Shown here: piece after piece, positions 47,114-55,910 of the stretch
Layout: every line of letters starts with the position of its first letter
Numbering within the stretch: position 1 is the first letter of the stretch
Assembly: GCF_023078475.1 (NCBI RefSeq)
Contig: NZ_CP095741.1
Location: forward strand, 3,906,001 to 3,970,000
Direction of reading: 5' to 3'
Source of the DNA: Luteibacter aegosomaticola
Lineage (GTDB): Bacteria; Pseudomonadota; Gammaproteobacteria; Xanthomonadales; Rhodanobacteraceae
Length of the DNA: 64,000 nt
Notes under the pieces: generated by a model
The model's input: the letters and a program-made list of their open reading frames with translations, nothing else
Told to the model about the DNA's origin: nothing
The model's database searches: none
Program-made: the position numbers and the translations under genes

Positions 47114-47932
47114 GTGAACTTCATGAACTCGCTGAAGGACGCCTGGCGTCGCAACGATTCCCTCGTCTGCGTGGGGCTCGATCCCGAGCCGGGCCGCCTG
47201 CCGGAAGGCCTGTCGGGCGAGGAAGGCCTCTTTACCTTCTGCCGGGAGATCGTGGACGCCACCGCCCATGTGGTCTGCGCCTACAAGCCACAGATTGCCT
47301 ACTTCGCTGCCCAGCGCGCCGAAGGCGTGCTCGAGCGGGTAATCCGGCACATCCACGATAAGCATCCGGGCATCCCCGTGATCCTGGACGCCAAGCGTGG
47401 CGATATCGGTTCGACGGCAAAGCAGTACAGCGTCGAAGCCTTCGATCGCTTCGATGCCGATGCCGTCACCCTCAACCCCTACATGGGAAAGGACACGGCC
47501 GAGCCTTTCCTGGCGCATGCCGACAAGGGCGTTATTTTGCTCTGCCGCACATCCAACCCCGGCGGTGCGGATTTCCAGGCGCTGGATTGCGGCGGTCTGC
47601 CGCTGTACCTGCGCGTCGCCGAGGCAGTGGCCAGGGACTGGAACGGCAACGGCAACTGCGCGCTGGTGACGGGTGCCACCTGGCCAGAAGAACTAGGTCG
47701 CGTGCGTGCAATTGTAGGTAACATGCCATTACTGGTTCCCGGCATCGGCGCACAGGGTGGCGACATCGCCGCCGTCATGCAGCACGGCCAGACCACCGAT
47801 GGCACCGGCCTGATGATTTCATCGTCCCGCGCCATCATCTACGCCAGCAGTGGATCGGATTTCGCCGAGGTCGCCCACCAGAAGGCGGATGAAATGAGAA
47901 AATCGGTCAACTCGTTTCGTTTTGAACGTTAA
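47114..47932 (+). CDS. pyrF: Orotidine 5'-phosphate decarboxylase
   Basis: 272 aa, the longer type 2 PyrF found in xanthomonads and actinobacteria. Motifs: SLVCVGLDPEPGRLP, CAYKPQIAYFAAQ, the catalytic VILDAKRGDIGSTAKQY, TLNPYMGKDTAEPF and the phosphate-binding LMISSSRAIIYAS. It makes UMP in pyrimidine synthesis. The GTG at 47114 has GGAG 8 nt upstream; an ATG three codons later (47123) is also possible. Confidence 0.95.
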   Translation: MNFMNSLKDAWRRNDSLVCVGLDPEPGRLPEGLSGEEGLFTFCREIVDATAHVVCAYKPQIAYFAAQRAEGVLERVIRHIHDKHPGIPVILDAKRGDIGSTAKQYSVEAFDRFDADAVTLNPYMGKDTAEPFLAHADKGVILLCRTSNPGGADFQALDCGGLPLYLRVAEAVARDWNGNGNCALVTGATWPEELGRVRAIVGNMPLLVPGIGAQGGDIAAVMQHGQTTDGTGLMISSSRAIIYASSGSDFAEVAHQKADEMRKSVNSFRFER

Positions 47933-47960
47933 AAACGAAAAGCAGTCGTAAATTGCACGA

Positions 47961-47976
47961 CTTGGCAACTGTCAAG
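47961..47976. promoter_or_regulatory. Imperfect palindrome upstream of the HTH gene
   Basis: CTTGGCAACTGTCAAG matches its own reverse complement at 12 of 16 positions. It lies about 75 bp before the HTH regulator start and could be an autoregulatory operator. Weak, based on symmetry only. Confidence 0.25.
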
Positions 47977-48050
47977 GGCTTACGCTCCCGGCCCGGGCTA
48001 TCAACAATACCGGGTCTTTTGCGCCGTAAAAGCGTTCCACCGGAGTTGTT

Positions 48051-48434
48051 ATGCCACTTACCAACCGAGGTTTTTCTCAACGTCTGCATGTCGCGCTGGA
48101 CATGGCTGGCGTCAAGAAAGGCCGCGGCCGCATTACTCAGCTGGCCGATCTTTTCGATGTCAGCCGGGAAACGGCACGCAAGTGGCTTAGCGATCTTGGC
48201 CTCCCGGAACTCGAGCGCCAGATCGATATGGCCGTCCGCTTTGGCGTCAACTTCGAGTGGCTAGCCACCGGCCGCGGCTCGCCGAGCGGTGCCACCGGCG
48301 TCAAGGAGAGCCCCGCGCTCTACCGCGCCGACTCCCGTGAGCAGCTGCGCCTGGTCGGCCTCGTCAGCCGCCTGCCCAAGGAGCGCCGCAAGGCCCTCCT
48401 GGTCATCGTCGAAGCGCTCGCCGAAGCCGAATAA
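48051..48434 (+). CDS. Small helix-turn-helix DNA-binding protein (CI/XRE-like)
   Basis: 127 aa. The N-terminal 75 residues form a repressor-type HTH: FSQRLHVALDMAGV, then ITQLADLFDVSRETARKWL as the helix-turn-helix, then VRFGVNFEWLATGRG, the hallmark of lambdoid CI-like and XRE regulators. A helical tail follows (REQLRLVGLVSRLPKERRKA, VIVEALAEAE). GGAG lies 6 nt upstream of the ATG. No phage genes are nearby, so it looks like a domesticated or housekeeping regulator. Its targets are unknown. Confidence 0.8.
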   Translation: MPLTNRGFSQRLHVALDMAGVKKGRGRITQLADLFDVSRETARKWLSDLGLPELERQIDMAVRFGVNFEWLATGRGSPSGATGVKESPALYRADSREQLRLVGLVSRLPKERRKALLVIVEALAEAE

Positions 48435-48438
48435 GAGC

Positions 48439-48458
48439 ATCGCGCGCAAGCGCGCGAT
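48439..48458. repeat. Solitary R1-core palindrome without head
   Basis: ATCGCGCGCAAGCGCGCGAT, followed by AAGCCGACGAAGCGG, the linker also seen beside R1 elements at about 26584 and, inverted, at about 607-620. It lies between the HTH gene stop and the convergent def stop. Confidence 0.7.
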
Positions 48459-48486
48459 AAGCCGACGAAGCGGTTAAGCGACGCCC

Positions 48487-49023
48487 TCAGTCGTCGCCAA
48501 TATCCATCCCGGGGAAAAGCACCTCGGTAAAGCCGAACTTCGTAAAGTCCGTAATCCGCGACGGATAAAGGCGGCCGATCAGGTGGTCGCATTCGTGTTG
48601 CACCACCCTTGCGTGGAACCCCTCGGCGGTCCGGTCGATCGGCTGACCCTGCGGGTCGATGCCCTGGTAGCGAATCAGCGAATAGCGGTTCACCGCACCC
48701 CGCAGCCCCGGCACCGACAGGCACCCTTCCCAGCCCTCTTCCATATCCTGAGATAGCGGTGTGATCACCGGGTTGAGCAGGATCGTCTGCGGTACCGGTG
48801 GCGCATCGGGATAGCGCTCGCTGCTATCGAAGCCAAAGATCACCAGTTGCAGGTCCACGCCGATCTGCGGCGCCGCAAGGCCCACGCCGCCAGCGTGGTG
48901 CATGGTGTCGAACATGTCGGTGATCAGGGCATCCAACTCGGGCGAACCCACCATGTCATCGGACACGGGGGGAGCGATGCGCAACAGGCGCTCATCGCCC
49001 ATTTTCAGGATCTCGCGAATCAT
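48487..49023 (-). CDS. def: Peptide deformylase
   Basis: 178 aa. Removes the formyl group from new proteins. Motif 1 [10 protein letters not shown], motif 2 EGCLSVPG with metal ligand Cys101, and motif 3 [12 protein letters not shown] with His143 and His147 as ligands and Glu144 as catalytic base. The ATG at 49023 ([10 protein letters not shown]) matches the family. This is a stand-alone copy, not beside fmt or dprA, so the genome may have a second def. Confidence 0.95.
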   Translation of the reverse strand: MIREILKMGDERLLRIAPPVSDDMVGSPELDALITDMFDTMHHAGGVGLAAPQIGVDLQLVIFGFDSSERYPDAPPVPQTILLNPVITPLSQDMEEGWEGCLSVPGLRGAVNRYSLIRYQGIDPQGQPIDRTAEGFHARVVQHECDHLIGRLYPSRITDFTKFGFTEVLFPGMDIGDD

Positions 49024-49190
49024 CGGTTGGCCGCGGGGAGTGGGGTTGCCGCCAGCATGGCTTGTGCAGCGCCCCGGCTCAAGTCGTTTCCATTCGACCA
49101 ATGGCTAATACGTGCAAGCCCTGTGAATCATTGACCCCCACGGGCCCGGGGGCGACCCTTGTCACAACCGCAAGGGGAGCCAAGAACACC

Positions 49191-51266
49191 ATGCAAAGCG
49201 CCATTCCTAAACCCAGCCCGGCAGGCAAGATCCTGTGGGCCGCCATCGCCATCGTGGGCGCCTGGTGCCTCGGCGTCGTGGCCCTGCGCCGCGGCGAACC
49301 CATCAATGCCATCTGGATCGTCACTGCCTCGATCGCGGTGTTCCTTATCGGCTACCGCTTCTACAGCCGCTTCATCGCCAACCGCGTGCTCCAGCTCGAT
49401 CCGAGCCGGGCCACGCCCTCGGTGCTACGTAACGACGGCCTCGATTACGTTCCGACCGATAAGTGGGTGGTGTTCGGCCACCACTTCGCCGCCATCGCCG
49501 GCGCCGGCCCACTGGTCGGCCCCGTGCTCGCCGCACAGATGGGCTATCTCCCCGGCATGCTCTGGATCCTGGTCGGCGTGGTCTTCGCCGGCGCCGTGCA
49601 GGATTTCATGATCCTTGGGCTATCGCTCCGCCGCGATGGCCGCTCGCTCGGCCACATGCTGCGCGAAGAGCTGGGCGAAGTACCCGGCGTCATCGCCATG
49701 GTGGGCGTGCTGGTACTCATGATGATCGTGCTGGCCGTGCTGGCCCTGGTCGTCGTGAAGTCGCTGACCCACAGCCCGTGGGGCACGTTCACGGTGGCCG
49801 CGACGATCCCCATTGCCCTGCTGATGGGCCTGTACCTGCGCTACATCCGCCCAGGCAAGATTCTCGAGGTATCCATCCTCGGGCTGATCCTGCTGATCGG
49901 GGCGATCCTTTACGGCAAGGTGGTTTACGACACGCCAGCGCTCGCCCACCTGTTCGATTTCGACGCCAAGGCCCTGGCCTGGCTACTGATCGGCTACGGC
50001 TTCTTCGCTTCGGTGCTGCCGGTTTGGCTGCTGCTGGCCCCGCGCGATTACCTGTCGACCTTCCTGAAGATCGGCACCATCGCCCTGCTCGCACTGGCTA
50101 TCTTCCTGTCGGCGCCGACCCTGCAGATGCCGGCGGTCACGCAGTTCATCGACGGCACCGGCCCGGTGTTCCAGGGCAACCTGTTCCCGTTCCTGTTCAT
50201 CACCATCGCCTGCGGCGCCGTCTCCGGCTGGCATTCGATCATTGCCTCGGGCACCACGCCGAAGTTGCTGGCCAACGAGGGTGAAGCCCGCATGGTGGGC
50301 TACGGCGGCATGCTGATGGAGGCCTTTGTCGCCATCATGGCGCTGATCGCCGCCGCGTCGATGCACCCGGGTGTGTACTTCGCCATGAACTCACCGGGCG
50401 CCCTCGTGGGCACCACGGTGCAGGAAGCGGCCGCCACGATCAGCCAGTGGGGCTTTGTGGTCACCCCGGCTGAACTGAGCGACACCGCAAGGCAGATCGG
50501 CGAAACGACGGTGCTGGGCCGCGCCGGTGGCGCACCGACCCTGGCCGTCGGCATGGCCCAACTGCTGCACGGCCTGATGCCAAGCGCGGAGATGATGGAT
50601 ATCTGGTACCACTACGCCATCCTGTTCGAAGCGCTCTTCATCCTGACCACCGTGGATGCGGGCACGCGCGTGGGCCGCTTCATGATCCAGGAACTGGCCG
50701 GCATGGCATATGCACCGCTGAAGCGGACCGACTCCTGGGTCAGTAACGTACTGGCCACGGTGATCTGCGTCGGTCTGTGGGGCTACTTCCTCTACCAGGG
50801 TGCGGTGGATCCGCTGGGCGGCATCAACACCTTGTGGCCGCTGTTCGGTATCGCCAACCAGATGCTGGCCGCGATCGCGCTGATGCTGGCCACGCTGGTC
50901 ACGGTGAAGCTCAAGCGCGAGCGCTACGTGCTCGTGCCGGGCATCCCGGCCGTGTGGCTGGTGGTGTGCACCCTGACCGCAGGCTGGCAGAAGCTGTTCG
51001 ACGACAAGATCAGCTTCACGGCAGCGGCGGACAAGTACGCCCAGGCCGCCGCGGCGGGCAAGTTCCTGCCCCCGGCGAAATCGGTCGACGAAATGCAGCG
51101 GATCATCACCAACAACCGCGTCGACATGGCCCTCACCGGCTTGTTCATGCTGCTGGTGCTGACCATGCTGTTCTTCTCGCTGCGCGCCATCGCACGTGCA
51201 TGGCGTGCCAACCACGCCACGGCGCATGAGGAACCGTATGTCGCGCTGTCGAGCGTGAGCCCGTAA
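49191..51266 (+). CDS. cstA: Carbon starvation protein A (pyruvate/peptide transporter family)
   Basis: 691 aa with about 16-18 membrane helices. N-terminal GYRFYSRFIANRVLQLDPSR, HFAAIAGAGPLVGPVLAAQMGYLPG and CGAVSGWHSIIASGTTPKLL are CstA signatures, as is WPLFGIANQMLAAIAL near the end. In E. coli relatives import peptides (CstA) or pyruvate (BtsT). The ATG at 49191 was chosen. It is followed by ybdD after 11 bp, the conserved two-gene unit, and then by a strong terminator. Confidence 0.95.
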   Translation: MQSAIPKPSPAGKILWAAIAIVGAWCLGVVALRRGEPINAIWIVTASIAVFLIGYRFYSRFIANRVLQLDPSRATPSVLRNDGLDYVPTDKWVVFGHHFAAIAGAGPLVGPVLAAQMGYLPGMLWILVGVVFAGAVQDFMILGLSLRRDGRSLGHMLREELGEVPGVIAMVGVLVLMMIVLAVLALVVVKSLTHSPWGTFTVAATIPIALLMGLYLRYIRPGKILEVSILGLILLIGAILYGKVVYDTPALAHLFDFDAKALAWLLIGYGFFASVLPVWLLLAPRDYLSTFLKIGTIALLALAIFLSAPTLQMPAVTQFIDGTGPVFQGNLFPFLFITIACGAVSGWHSIIASGTTPKLLANEGEARMVGYGGMLMEAFVAIMALIAAASMHPGVYFAMNSPGALVGTTVQEAAATISQWGFVVTPAELSDTARQIGETTVLGRAGGAPTLAVGMAQLLHGLMPSAEMMDIWYHYAILFEALFILTTVDAGTRVGRFMIQELAGMAYAPLKRTDSWVSNVLATVICVGLWGYFLYQGAVDPLGGINTLWPLFGIANQMLAAIALMLATLVTVKLKRERYVLVPGIPAVWLVVCTLTAGWQKLFDDKISFTAAADKYAQAAAAGKFLPPAKSVDEMQRIITNNRVDMALTGLFMLLVLTMLFFSLRAIARAWRANHATAHEEPYVALSSVSP

Positions 51267-51277
51267 GGAGCATGCCG

Positions 51278-51484
51278 ATGGAAAGCTACCACCCGGCATC
51301 GCCGCGTTCGTTGTGGAAGTGGGCGGTGCAAACCGCCCGCCTCTGCTGCGGCGTGCCCGATTACGATGTGTACGTAAAACACCTGCGCGAACACCACCCG
51401 GAACGCCCCGTGCCGAGTTACGGCGAGTTTTTCCGGGAGCGGCAGGAAGCGAGGTATCGCGGGACCGGCGGCAGGTGCTGCTAG
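51278..51484 (+). CDS. ybdD: YbdD/YjiX family small protein
   Basis: 68 aa. CGVPDYDVYVKHLREHHP and PSYGEFFRERQEARY are the family signature of the small protein (DUF466 type) that always follows cstA/btsT and is thought to assist or tune the transporter. The second ATG (51278) is preferred because AAGGAG ends 7 nt before it; the ATG at 51272 would be too close. The tail ends with two cysteines. Confidence 0.92.
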   Translation: MESYHPASPRSLWKWAVQTARLCCGVPDYDVYVKHLREHHPERPVPSYGEFFRERQEARYRGTGGRCC

Positions 51485-51510
51485 CGACGCACGTTTCTAC
51501 AACATCCTAT

Positions 51511-51537
51511 GGGCCGGCGATTGCCGGCCCTTTTTTT
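51511..51537 (+). terminator. Rho-independent terminator of cstA-ybdD
   Basis: GGGCCGGC-GAT-TGCCGGCCC folds to a GC-rich stem of about 8-9 bp followed by seven T residues. It lies 27 bp after the ybdD stop and 1 bp before the left arm of the palindromic element. Confidence 0.92.
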
Positions 51538-51538
51538 C

Positions 51539-52052
51539 GGTTCATTCGCTGGCGCGAATGCGTGTGTTGAGCGGCGATCGCCGCGTCGTCCGTGGTGGGG
51601 TGAGGAAGCTGCGGGTGGGCAGGCCTTGGGGGCCGCCAGTCGCGGACCTTCGGACCGGGCCGTAGCGCCGTTATCGCGATAACCGAAGCGTTTGGCGGCC
51701 CTCCGCTCATGTCGGCCCCCAAGGCCTACCCACCCGCGCCCCCAGTGTTGAGGTTGATTGCAGGAGAGCTCGCAGCGTTGCAGCGGCGCGCCGACAGGAC
51801 GCAAGGCTTCGGTGTACAAGCTCTTGCCCCACGCAACGAGACGTGTGGACTCGGGGGCGGTCAGGGCCTTGCGGCCGACATGAGCGGAGGGCCGCGCAAC
51901 GTCACGCGTTTCGAGAAAGAGATGCCTACGGCCCGGTCCGAAGGTCCGCGACTGGCGGCCGCAAGGCCCTGACCGCCCCCGACCCCCGACAAACCCACAG
52001 CCTAAGGCGGCGCTAGCCGCTCAACACATGCATTCGCTTCAGCGAATGAACC
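51539..52052. repeat. 514-bp nested palindromic intergenic element of unknown type
   Basis: Outer 37-bp inverted arms match at 34 of 37 positions: 51539-51575, starting GGTTCATTCGCT, and 52016-52052. Each arm is itself a hairpin (CATTCGC/GCGAATG). Inside are two large hairpin units. Unit 1 has a 24-bp stem (51611-51634 with 51714-51737, one mismatch); unit 2 has a perfect 27-bp stem (51851-51877 with 51956-51982). The two units are inverted copies of each other: 51631-51665 equals the reverse complement of 51926-51960 over 35 bp, and 51695-51717 that of 51873-51895 over 23 bp. No credible ORF lies within. It fills the whole gap between the ybdD terminator and the stop of the GntR gene (52057). 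Confidence 0.9.
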
Positions 52053-52056
52053 AGTT

Positions 52057-52764
52057 CTATTTGCTCTTGCCCTTGCGCATGTTGGCGCGGGAGTCGTCGA
52101 TCATCGCGCGCATGGCGTCGGCCGCTTCGTTCGGCCGGCGGCGGCGGATCGCTTCGTAGACCGCGCGGTGGTGCGGCAGCGAGTACTTGAAGTTCTTCGC
52201 CGTGCGCGCGGACATCACGAAGAACGTAGCAAGCGCGGTTTCGATCACCGAGAACAGCGAGCTAAGCAGCTCGTTATTGGTCGCCGCCAGCACGGCTTCG
52301 TGGAAGCGCAGGTCGGCCTCGGCCCAGGCATCCAGGTCAGGCGCCTCTTCCATCGCATCCAGCGCGTTACCGATGGCTTCCAACTGGACGGCATCGCGAC
52401 GACGCGCCGCGGCCATGCACGCCGCGGGCTCGATGATGCCGCGCATCTCCACCAGCTTGCCGACGAAGTCCTCGGTGGGCATGGACGCACAACGCCAGGA
52501 GAGCACGTCCGGATCGAGATGATTCCAGAACCGGGCATCGCGCACGCGCATGCCGGTCTTCTGCCGCGTCTCGATCAGCCCCTTGGCGGCCAGCACCTTC
52601 AGCGCCTCGCGCAAGATCGTGCGGCTCACCTCCATCTGCGCGGCCAGATGCGCCTCACCAGGCAACGGGTCGCCCGGGCGCAGCACGCCACTCACGATCG
52701 AGCTGCCGAGTTCTTCGATTACCTGCGCGTGCAGGCCACGTGAATTTGCCATCTTCGGTGCCAT
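52057..52764 (-). CDS. GntR/FadR-family transcriptional regulator (FCD domain)
   Basis: 235 aa. Winged helix at 10-80 (GSSIVSGVLRPGDPLPGE, then VSRTILREALKVLAAKGLIETRQKTGMRV) and an all-helical FCD ligand domain at 95-225 with the metal-binding Asp/His pattern (LRFHEAVLAATNNELL, later LPHHRAVYEAIRRR). Members of this branch sense sugar acids such as gluconate or galactonate. It is divergent from the secreted mutarotase with a perfect palindrome between the two, so it probably controls itself and that gene. The stop is 5 bp from the palindromic element. Confidence 0.9.
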   Translation of the reverse strand: MAPKMANSRGLHAQVIEELGSSIVSGVLRPGDPLPGEAHLAAQMEVSRTILREALKVLAAKGLIETRQKTGMRVRDARFWNHLDPDVLSWRCASMPTEDFVGKLVEMRGIIEPAACMAAARRRDAVQLEAIGNALDAMEEAPDLDAWAEADLRFHEAVLAATNNELLSSLFSVIETALATFFVMSARTAKNFKYSLPHHRAVYEAIRRRRPNEAADAMRAMIDDSRANMRKGKSK

Positions 52765-52841
52765 CCCGCCCCAACCGCGTTGACCGCCCCCGCCATCCTA
52801 ACGATGTTTGCGGTGGCGACCTTGACGCAGCGCAGCTTGTC

Positions 52842-52856
52842 ATTTGTCGTACAAAT
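52842..52856. promoter_or_regulatory. Candidate GntR operator, perfect palindrome
   Basis: ATTTGT-CGT-ACAAAT is a perfect 6+3+6 inverted repeat in the 130-bp gap between the divergent GntR regulator and the mutarotase gene. FadR-type regulators bind short TNGT-N-ACNA sites, and this fits. It lies 39 bp before the mutarotase start. Confidence 0.55.
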
Positions 52857-52894
52857 ATGCTCTTGTCGCGGGGTCACCACAAAGGGAGTGGACC

Positions 52895-54028
52895 ATGCAC
52901 AAGCTTCTCGCCGTAGCGACCACGGCATTCCTGCTTGGCGGCGCGTCGGCGGCTTCCGCCGGCGATGCCACGAAGGCATCGTTCGGCAGCACGCCGGATG
53001 GTAAAGACGTAACCGTCGTTACGCTCACCAACGGCAAGGGCATGACAGCGAAGATCATCTCGCTGGGCGCCGCGCTCTATGCACTGGATGTGCCCGACCG
53101 CAACGGCAAGCCGGGCGATATCGTGCTTGGCTACCCGGACCTGAAGGGCACCTTCGCCAAGCCGCAGTACTTCGGCGATACCGTGGGCCGTTATGCCAAC
53201 CGCATTGCCAAGGGCAAGTTCAAGCTCGATGGCAAGGAATACACCGTGCCGGTGAACGATGGCCCGAACTCGCTGCATGGCGGCAAGCTGGGCTTCGACA
53301 AGGTGGTCTGGACGGTCGACAAGGTGGAATCGGGTGCGAACCCGAGTGTCACCCTGACCTACGTGAGCCCCGATGGCGACCAGGGTTACCCGGGCAAGCT
53401 CACTGCCACCGCGAAGTATTCGATCAACGACAAGAACGAGCTGACCATCGAGTACACGGCGACCACCGACAAGCCGACGATCGTCAACATCACCAACCAC
53501 ACCTACTGGAACCTCGCTGGCGAGGGCTCGGGTAGCGTCGAAGACCAGAAGCTGATGATCGCGGGCGATGCGTACCTGCCGACCGATGCCACCGCTATCC
53601 CGACGGGTGAAGTGCGCAGCGTGGCGGGCACCTACTTCGATTTCCGCAAGCCCAAGCCGATCGGCCGCGATGTTCGCCATGCAAGCGAACAGCAGCTCGT
53701 GTTCGGTCGTGGCTTCGACCACAACTGGGTGATCTCGCGGAAAGAGGCTCCGGCCGCTCGCGAAGTGGCGCGCGTGTCGGACCCGAAGAGCGGCCGCGTG
53801 CTGTCGCTGTGGTCGGCGCAGCCGGGCCTGCAGTTCTATTCGGGCAACTTCCTCGACGGCACCACGTCGGGCAAGGCCGGTGGCATCTATCGTGAAGGCG
53901 ATGCGTTCGCCCTCGAGCCGCAGATCTTCCCGGATACACCGAACCAGCCGGATTTCGGCTCGGCACGTCTTGATCCGGGCCAGACCTACAAGAACGTGAT
54001 GACGTACAAGTTCAGCACCACCAAGTAA
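52895..54028 (+). CDS. galM: Secreted aldose 1-epimerase (galactose mutarotase)
   Basis: 377 aa with a signal peptide (1-23, TTAFLLGGASAASAG), so it acts in the periplasm or outside. The fold is the galactose mutarotase beta-sandwich. Family marks are NRIAKGKFKLDGKEY, LHGGKLGFDKVVW, the catalytic His in NITNHTYWNLAGEGSG, and FALEPQIFPDTPNQPDF with the catalytic Glu. The ATG at 52895 has AAAGGGAG upstream at 6-7 nt. Regulated, in all likelihood, by the neighbouring GntR protein. Confidence 0.92.
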   Translation: MHKLLAVATTAFLLGGASAASAGDATKASFGSTPDGKDVTVVTLTNGKGMTAKIISLGAALYALDVPDRNGKPGDIVLGYPDLKGTFAKPQYFGDTVGRYANRIAKGKFKLDGKEYTVPVNDGPNSLHGGKLGFDKVVWTVDKVESGANPSVTLTYVSPDGDQGYPGKLTATAKYSINDKNELTIEYTATTDKPTIVNITNHTYWNLAGEGSGSVEDQKLMIAGDAYLPTDATAIPTGEVRSVAGTYFDFRKPKPIGRDVRHASEQQLVFGRGFDHNWVISRKEAPAAREVARVSDPKSGRVLSLWSAQPGLQFYSGNFLDGTTSGKAGGIYREGDAFALEPQIFPDTPNQPDFGSARLDPGQTYKNVMTYKFSTTK

Positions 54029-54035
54029 TGCACCT

Positions 54036-54101
54036 GTAGGAGCGCGCTTGCGCGCGATCAGCGTTGCCGCGAGCACCCATCGCGTGCAAGCACGCTCCTA
54101 C
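54036..54101. repeat. Inverted pair of R1-type REP elements
   Basis: Plus copy 54036-54058 and minus copy 54079-54101, 20 bp apart, just after the mutarotase stop codon and before the convergent EamA transporter end. Confidence 0.88.
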
Positions 54102-54150
54102 AACAGCGGGGAAGTCGGAGAACGGGGAAGTAACGACGCCGGACGCAGGT

Positions 54151-55056
54151 TCAGCCGGCTTCGTGGTGCAGCGCTTCGGCGGGTTTCTTACGGCGGAAGC
54201 GTGGTGCGAGTTCCACCATGTACATGGCGGCCAGCACCAGGGCACCGCCAAGCACCATCCGGGTGGTCAGTGCATCCACCCCCAACGCCACGGCAAAGCC
54301 TGCGGCGAACACCGGTTCCGTCGTCATGACGATCGCCGCCCGCGTGGCAGGCATATGCGCCTGCGCCCACGTTTGCACCAGCATCGCCAGCGCGCCAGCG
54401 ACCAACGCCATGTAGACGATCGCGATCCAGGCCTTGCCGTCCGGCGGCAGCGCCGGCCCGTGGTGCGGCAGGGTGGCGAGCACGCACACCACGGCGATGC
54501 CCAGCATCTGGATCGCCGACATGCCGAAGGCATCGCCCGGCTTCGACCAGTGACCCAGGCCGACGATATGCAGGGCGTACAACGCCGCGGACGCGAGGGT
54601 GAGCCACACGCCCAGGCTAACGGAAAAGCCGTTCAGCGCCAGCACGCCCAATCCCACCATCGCGAGCACGACAGCTACCCATGTGGACATAGGAAAGCGC
54701 TGGCGGAACAAGGCCAGGGCGAGGAACGGGGTGAACACCACATACATGCCGGTGACGAAGCCGCTGACACTGGGCGAGGTCAGCGCGATGCCTTCGGTCT
54801 GCAGCCATTGCGCCACGCCATAGAGCACGCCGAGCGCCAGGCCACGCAGGGTCTGCGCTTTGCCCAGCCGGCGGACCGGCACCGCGAACAGCACCAGCAT
54901 GGCCACGGCCGCGATCACGAAACGCACCGCCAGGAAATCGATCGGCAGCATGCGGCCGACGACGTCCTTGATCATGACGAAGGTGGAACCCCAGATGGCG
55001 GTGACCGCCAGCAAGCCCAGCGTCGCCGGGCCGCTCCCCTTCATCGCCGCGCTCAT
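54151..55056 (-). CDS. EamA/DMT-family transporter
   Basis: 301 aa with ten membrane helices in two EamA halves. The first repeat starts TAIWGSTFVMIKDVVGRMLP and the second SAALYALHIVGLGHW, with VFAAGFAVALGVDALT near the end. It is probably an exporter of metabolites or amino acids. The start ATG at 55056 overlaps the stop of the upstream glycosyltransferase by 4 bp. The substrate is unknown. Confidence 0.87.
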   Translation of the reverse strand: MSAAMKGSGPATLGLLAVTAIWGSTFVMIKDVVGRMLPIDFLAVRFVIAAVAMLVLFAVPVRRLGKAQTLRGLALGVLYGVAQWLQTEGIALTSPSVSGFVTGMYVVFTPFLALALFRQRFPMSTWVAVVLAMVGLGVLALNGFSVSLGVWLTLASAALYALHIVGLGHWSKPGDAFGMSAIQMLGIAVVCVLATLPHHGPALPPDGKAWIAIVYMALVAGALAMLVQTWAQAHMPATRAAIVMTTEPVFAAGFAVALGVDALTTRMVLGGALVLAAMYMVELAPRFRRKKPAEALHHEAG

Positions 55057-55910
55057 CGGCGCTTCTTGCGGAGCAGCTGCCCGGGGATCTTCAGCACGAA
55101 GTGCGCCCAGATGCCGAGCCACACCACGGCACGCACCAGCGGATTCGTCGCCGCGGGATCGTGGCGACGGAACCAGATGAACATGCTGCGGTGCTTGTGC
55201 CGGCTGACGAACACCGGACGGTGGCGGCTGGAGCCGCCTTTGCCGTGCATCACCTGCACGTCGCCAGCAAGCAGTACCTGGTAACCCATGTCACGTGCGC
55301 GACGGCACAGGTCCATGTCTTCGCAATGCAGGAAGAACGTCTCGTCGAAGCCACCCAAGGTCTCGAACGCAGCCCGCGGCATCAGCAGGATGGCGCCCGA
55401 AACGATTTCCACGGGCTCGGCACCGGCAGGCAAAGGGCCTGCGATGTCGATGCCGCCGCCGCGGCCCAGCTTGGTCGCGATCGCACGCCCGAGCAACGGA
55501 TCGCGCCGGCGCGACGCGGGATCGACCTGACCGGAAGCATCCTGCACTACGGCACCGACGATGCCCGTGTGTGGGCCAATGTGGGCACCCATGCGGGTGA
55601 TCGTATCCGGATCGATCAGGCAATCCGGGTTAAGGACAAGCAACCACTTGCCACGGGCGTGGACCGCCCCGCGATTCACCGCCGGGCCGAAGCCGAGGTT
55701 GGCGCGGTTATAGACCACGCGCACGCGGTCATCGCCCACGTACGCGCGATCGAGCGCTTCCGGCACGCCATCGTCCGAACCGTTGTCGACCAGGATCACC
55801 TCGACCGGACGGTCGCTCGCGAGGGCGTGTTCCACGCACTCGCGAGTCAGCGGGCCGCTATCGGCCAGGACGATGATGATGCTGGTGAGTTCGTCCACCG
55901 TCGTGCTCAA
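55053..55910 (-). CDS. Family 2 glycosyltransferase (rhamnosyltransferase-like)
   Basis: 285 aa. GT-A fold: [26 protein letters not shown], the metal-binding [13 protein letters not shown] (DxD-equivalent), and [20 protein letters not shown] hydrophobic tail ([18 protein letters not shown]) may touch the membrane. The start codon is TTG at 55910, overlapping the purL TGA stop; a GTG at 55898 is an alternative. It probably adds a sugar to a surface glycan, but no glycan cluster is near. Confidence 0.85.
   Translation of the reverse strand: MSTTVDELTSIIIVLADSGPLTRECVEHALASDRPVEVILVDNGSDDGVPEALDRAYVGDDRVRVVYNRANLGFGPAVNRGAVHARGKWLLVLNPDCLIDPDTITRMGAHIGPHTGIVGAVVQDASGQVDPASRRRDPLLGRAIATKLGRGGGIDIAGPLPAGAEPVEIVSGAILLMPRAAFETLGGFDETFFLHCEDMDLCRRARDMGYQVLLAGDVQVMHGKGGSSRHRPVFVSRHKHRSMFIWFRRHDPAATNPLVRAVVWLGIWAHFVLKIPGQLLRKKRR

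Noticed and set aside
51709..51972. 87-codon open frame inside the palindromic element
   Set aside because: It lies entirely in the inverted-repeat structure, has no ribosome site, and its codons are dictated by the palindrome.
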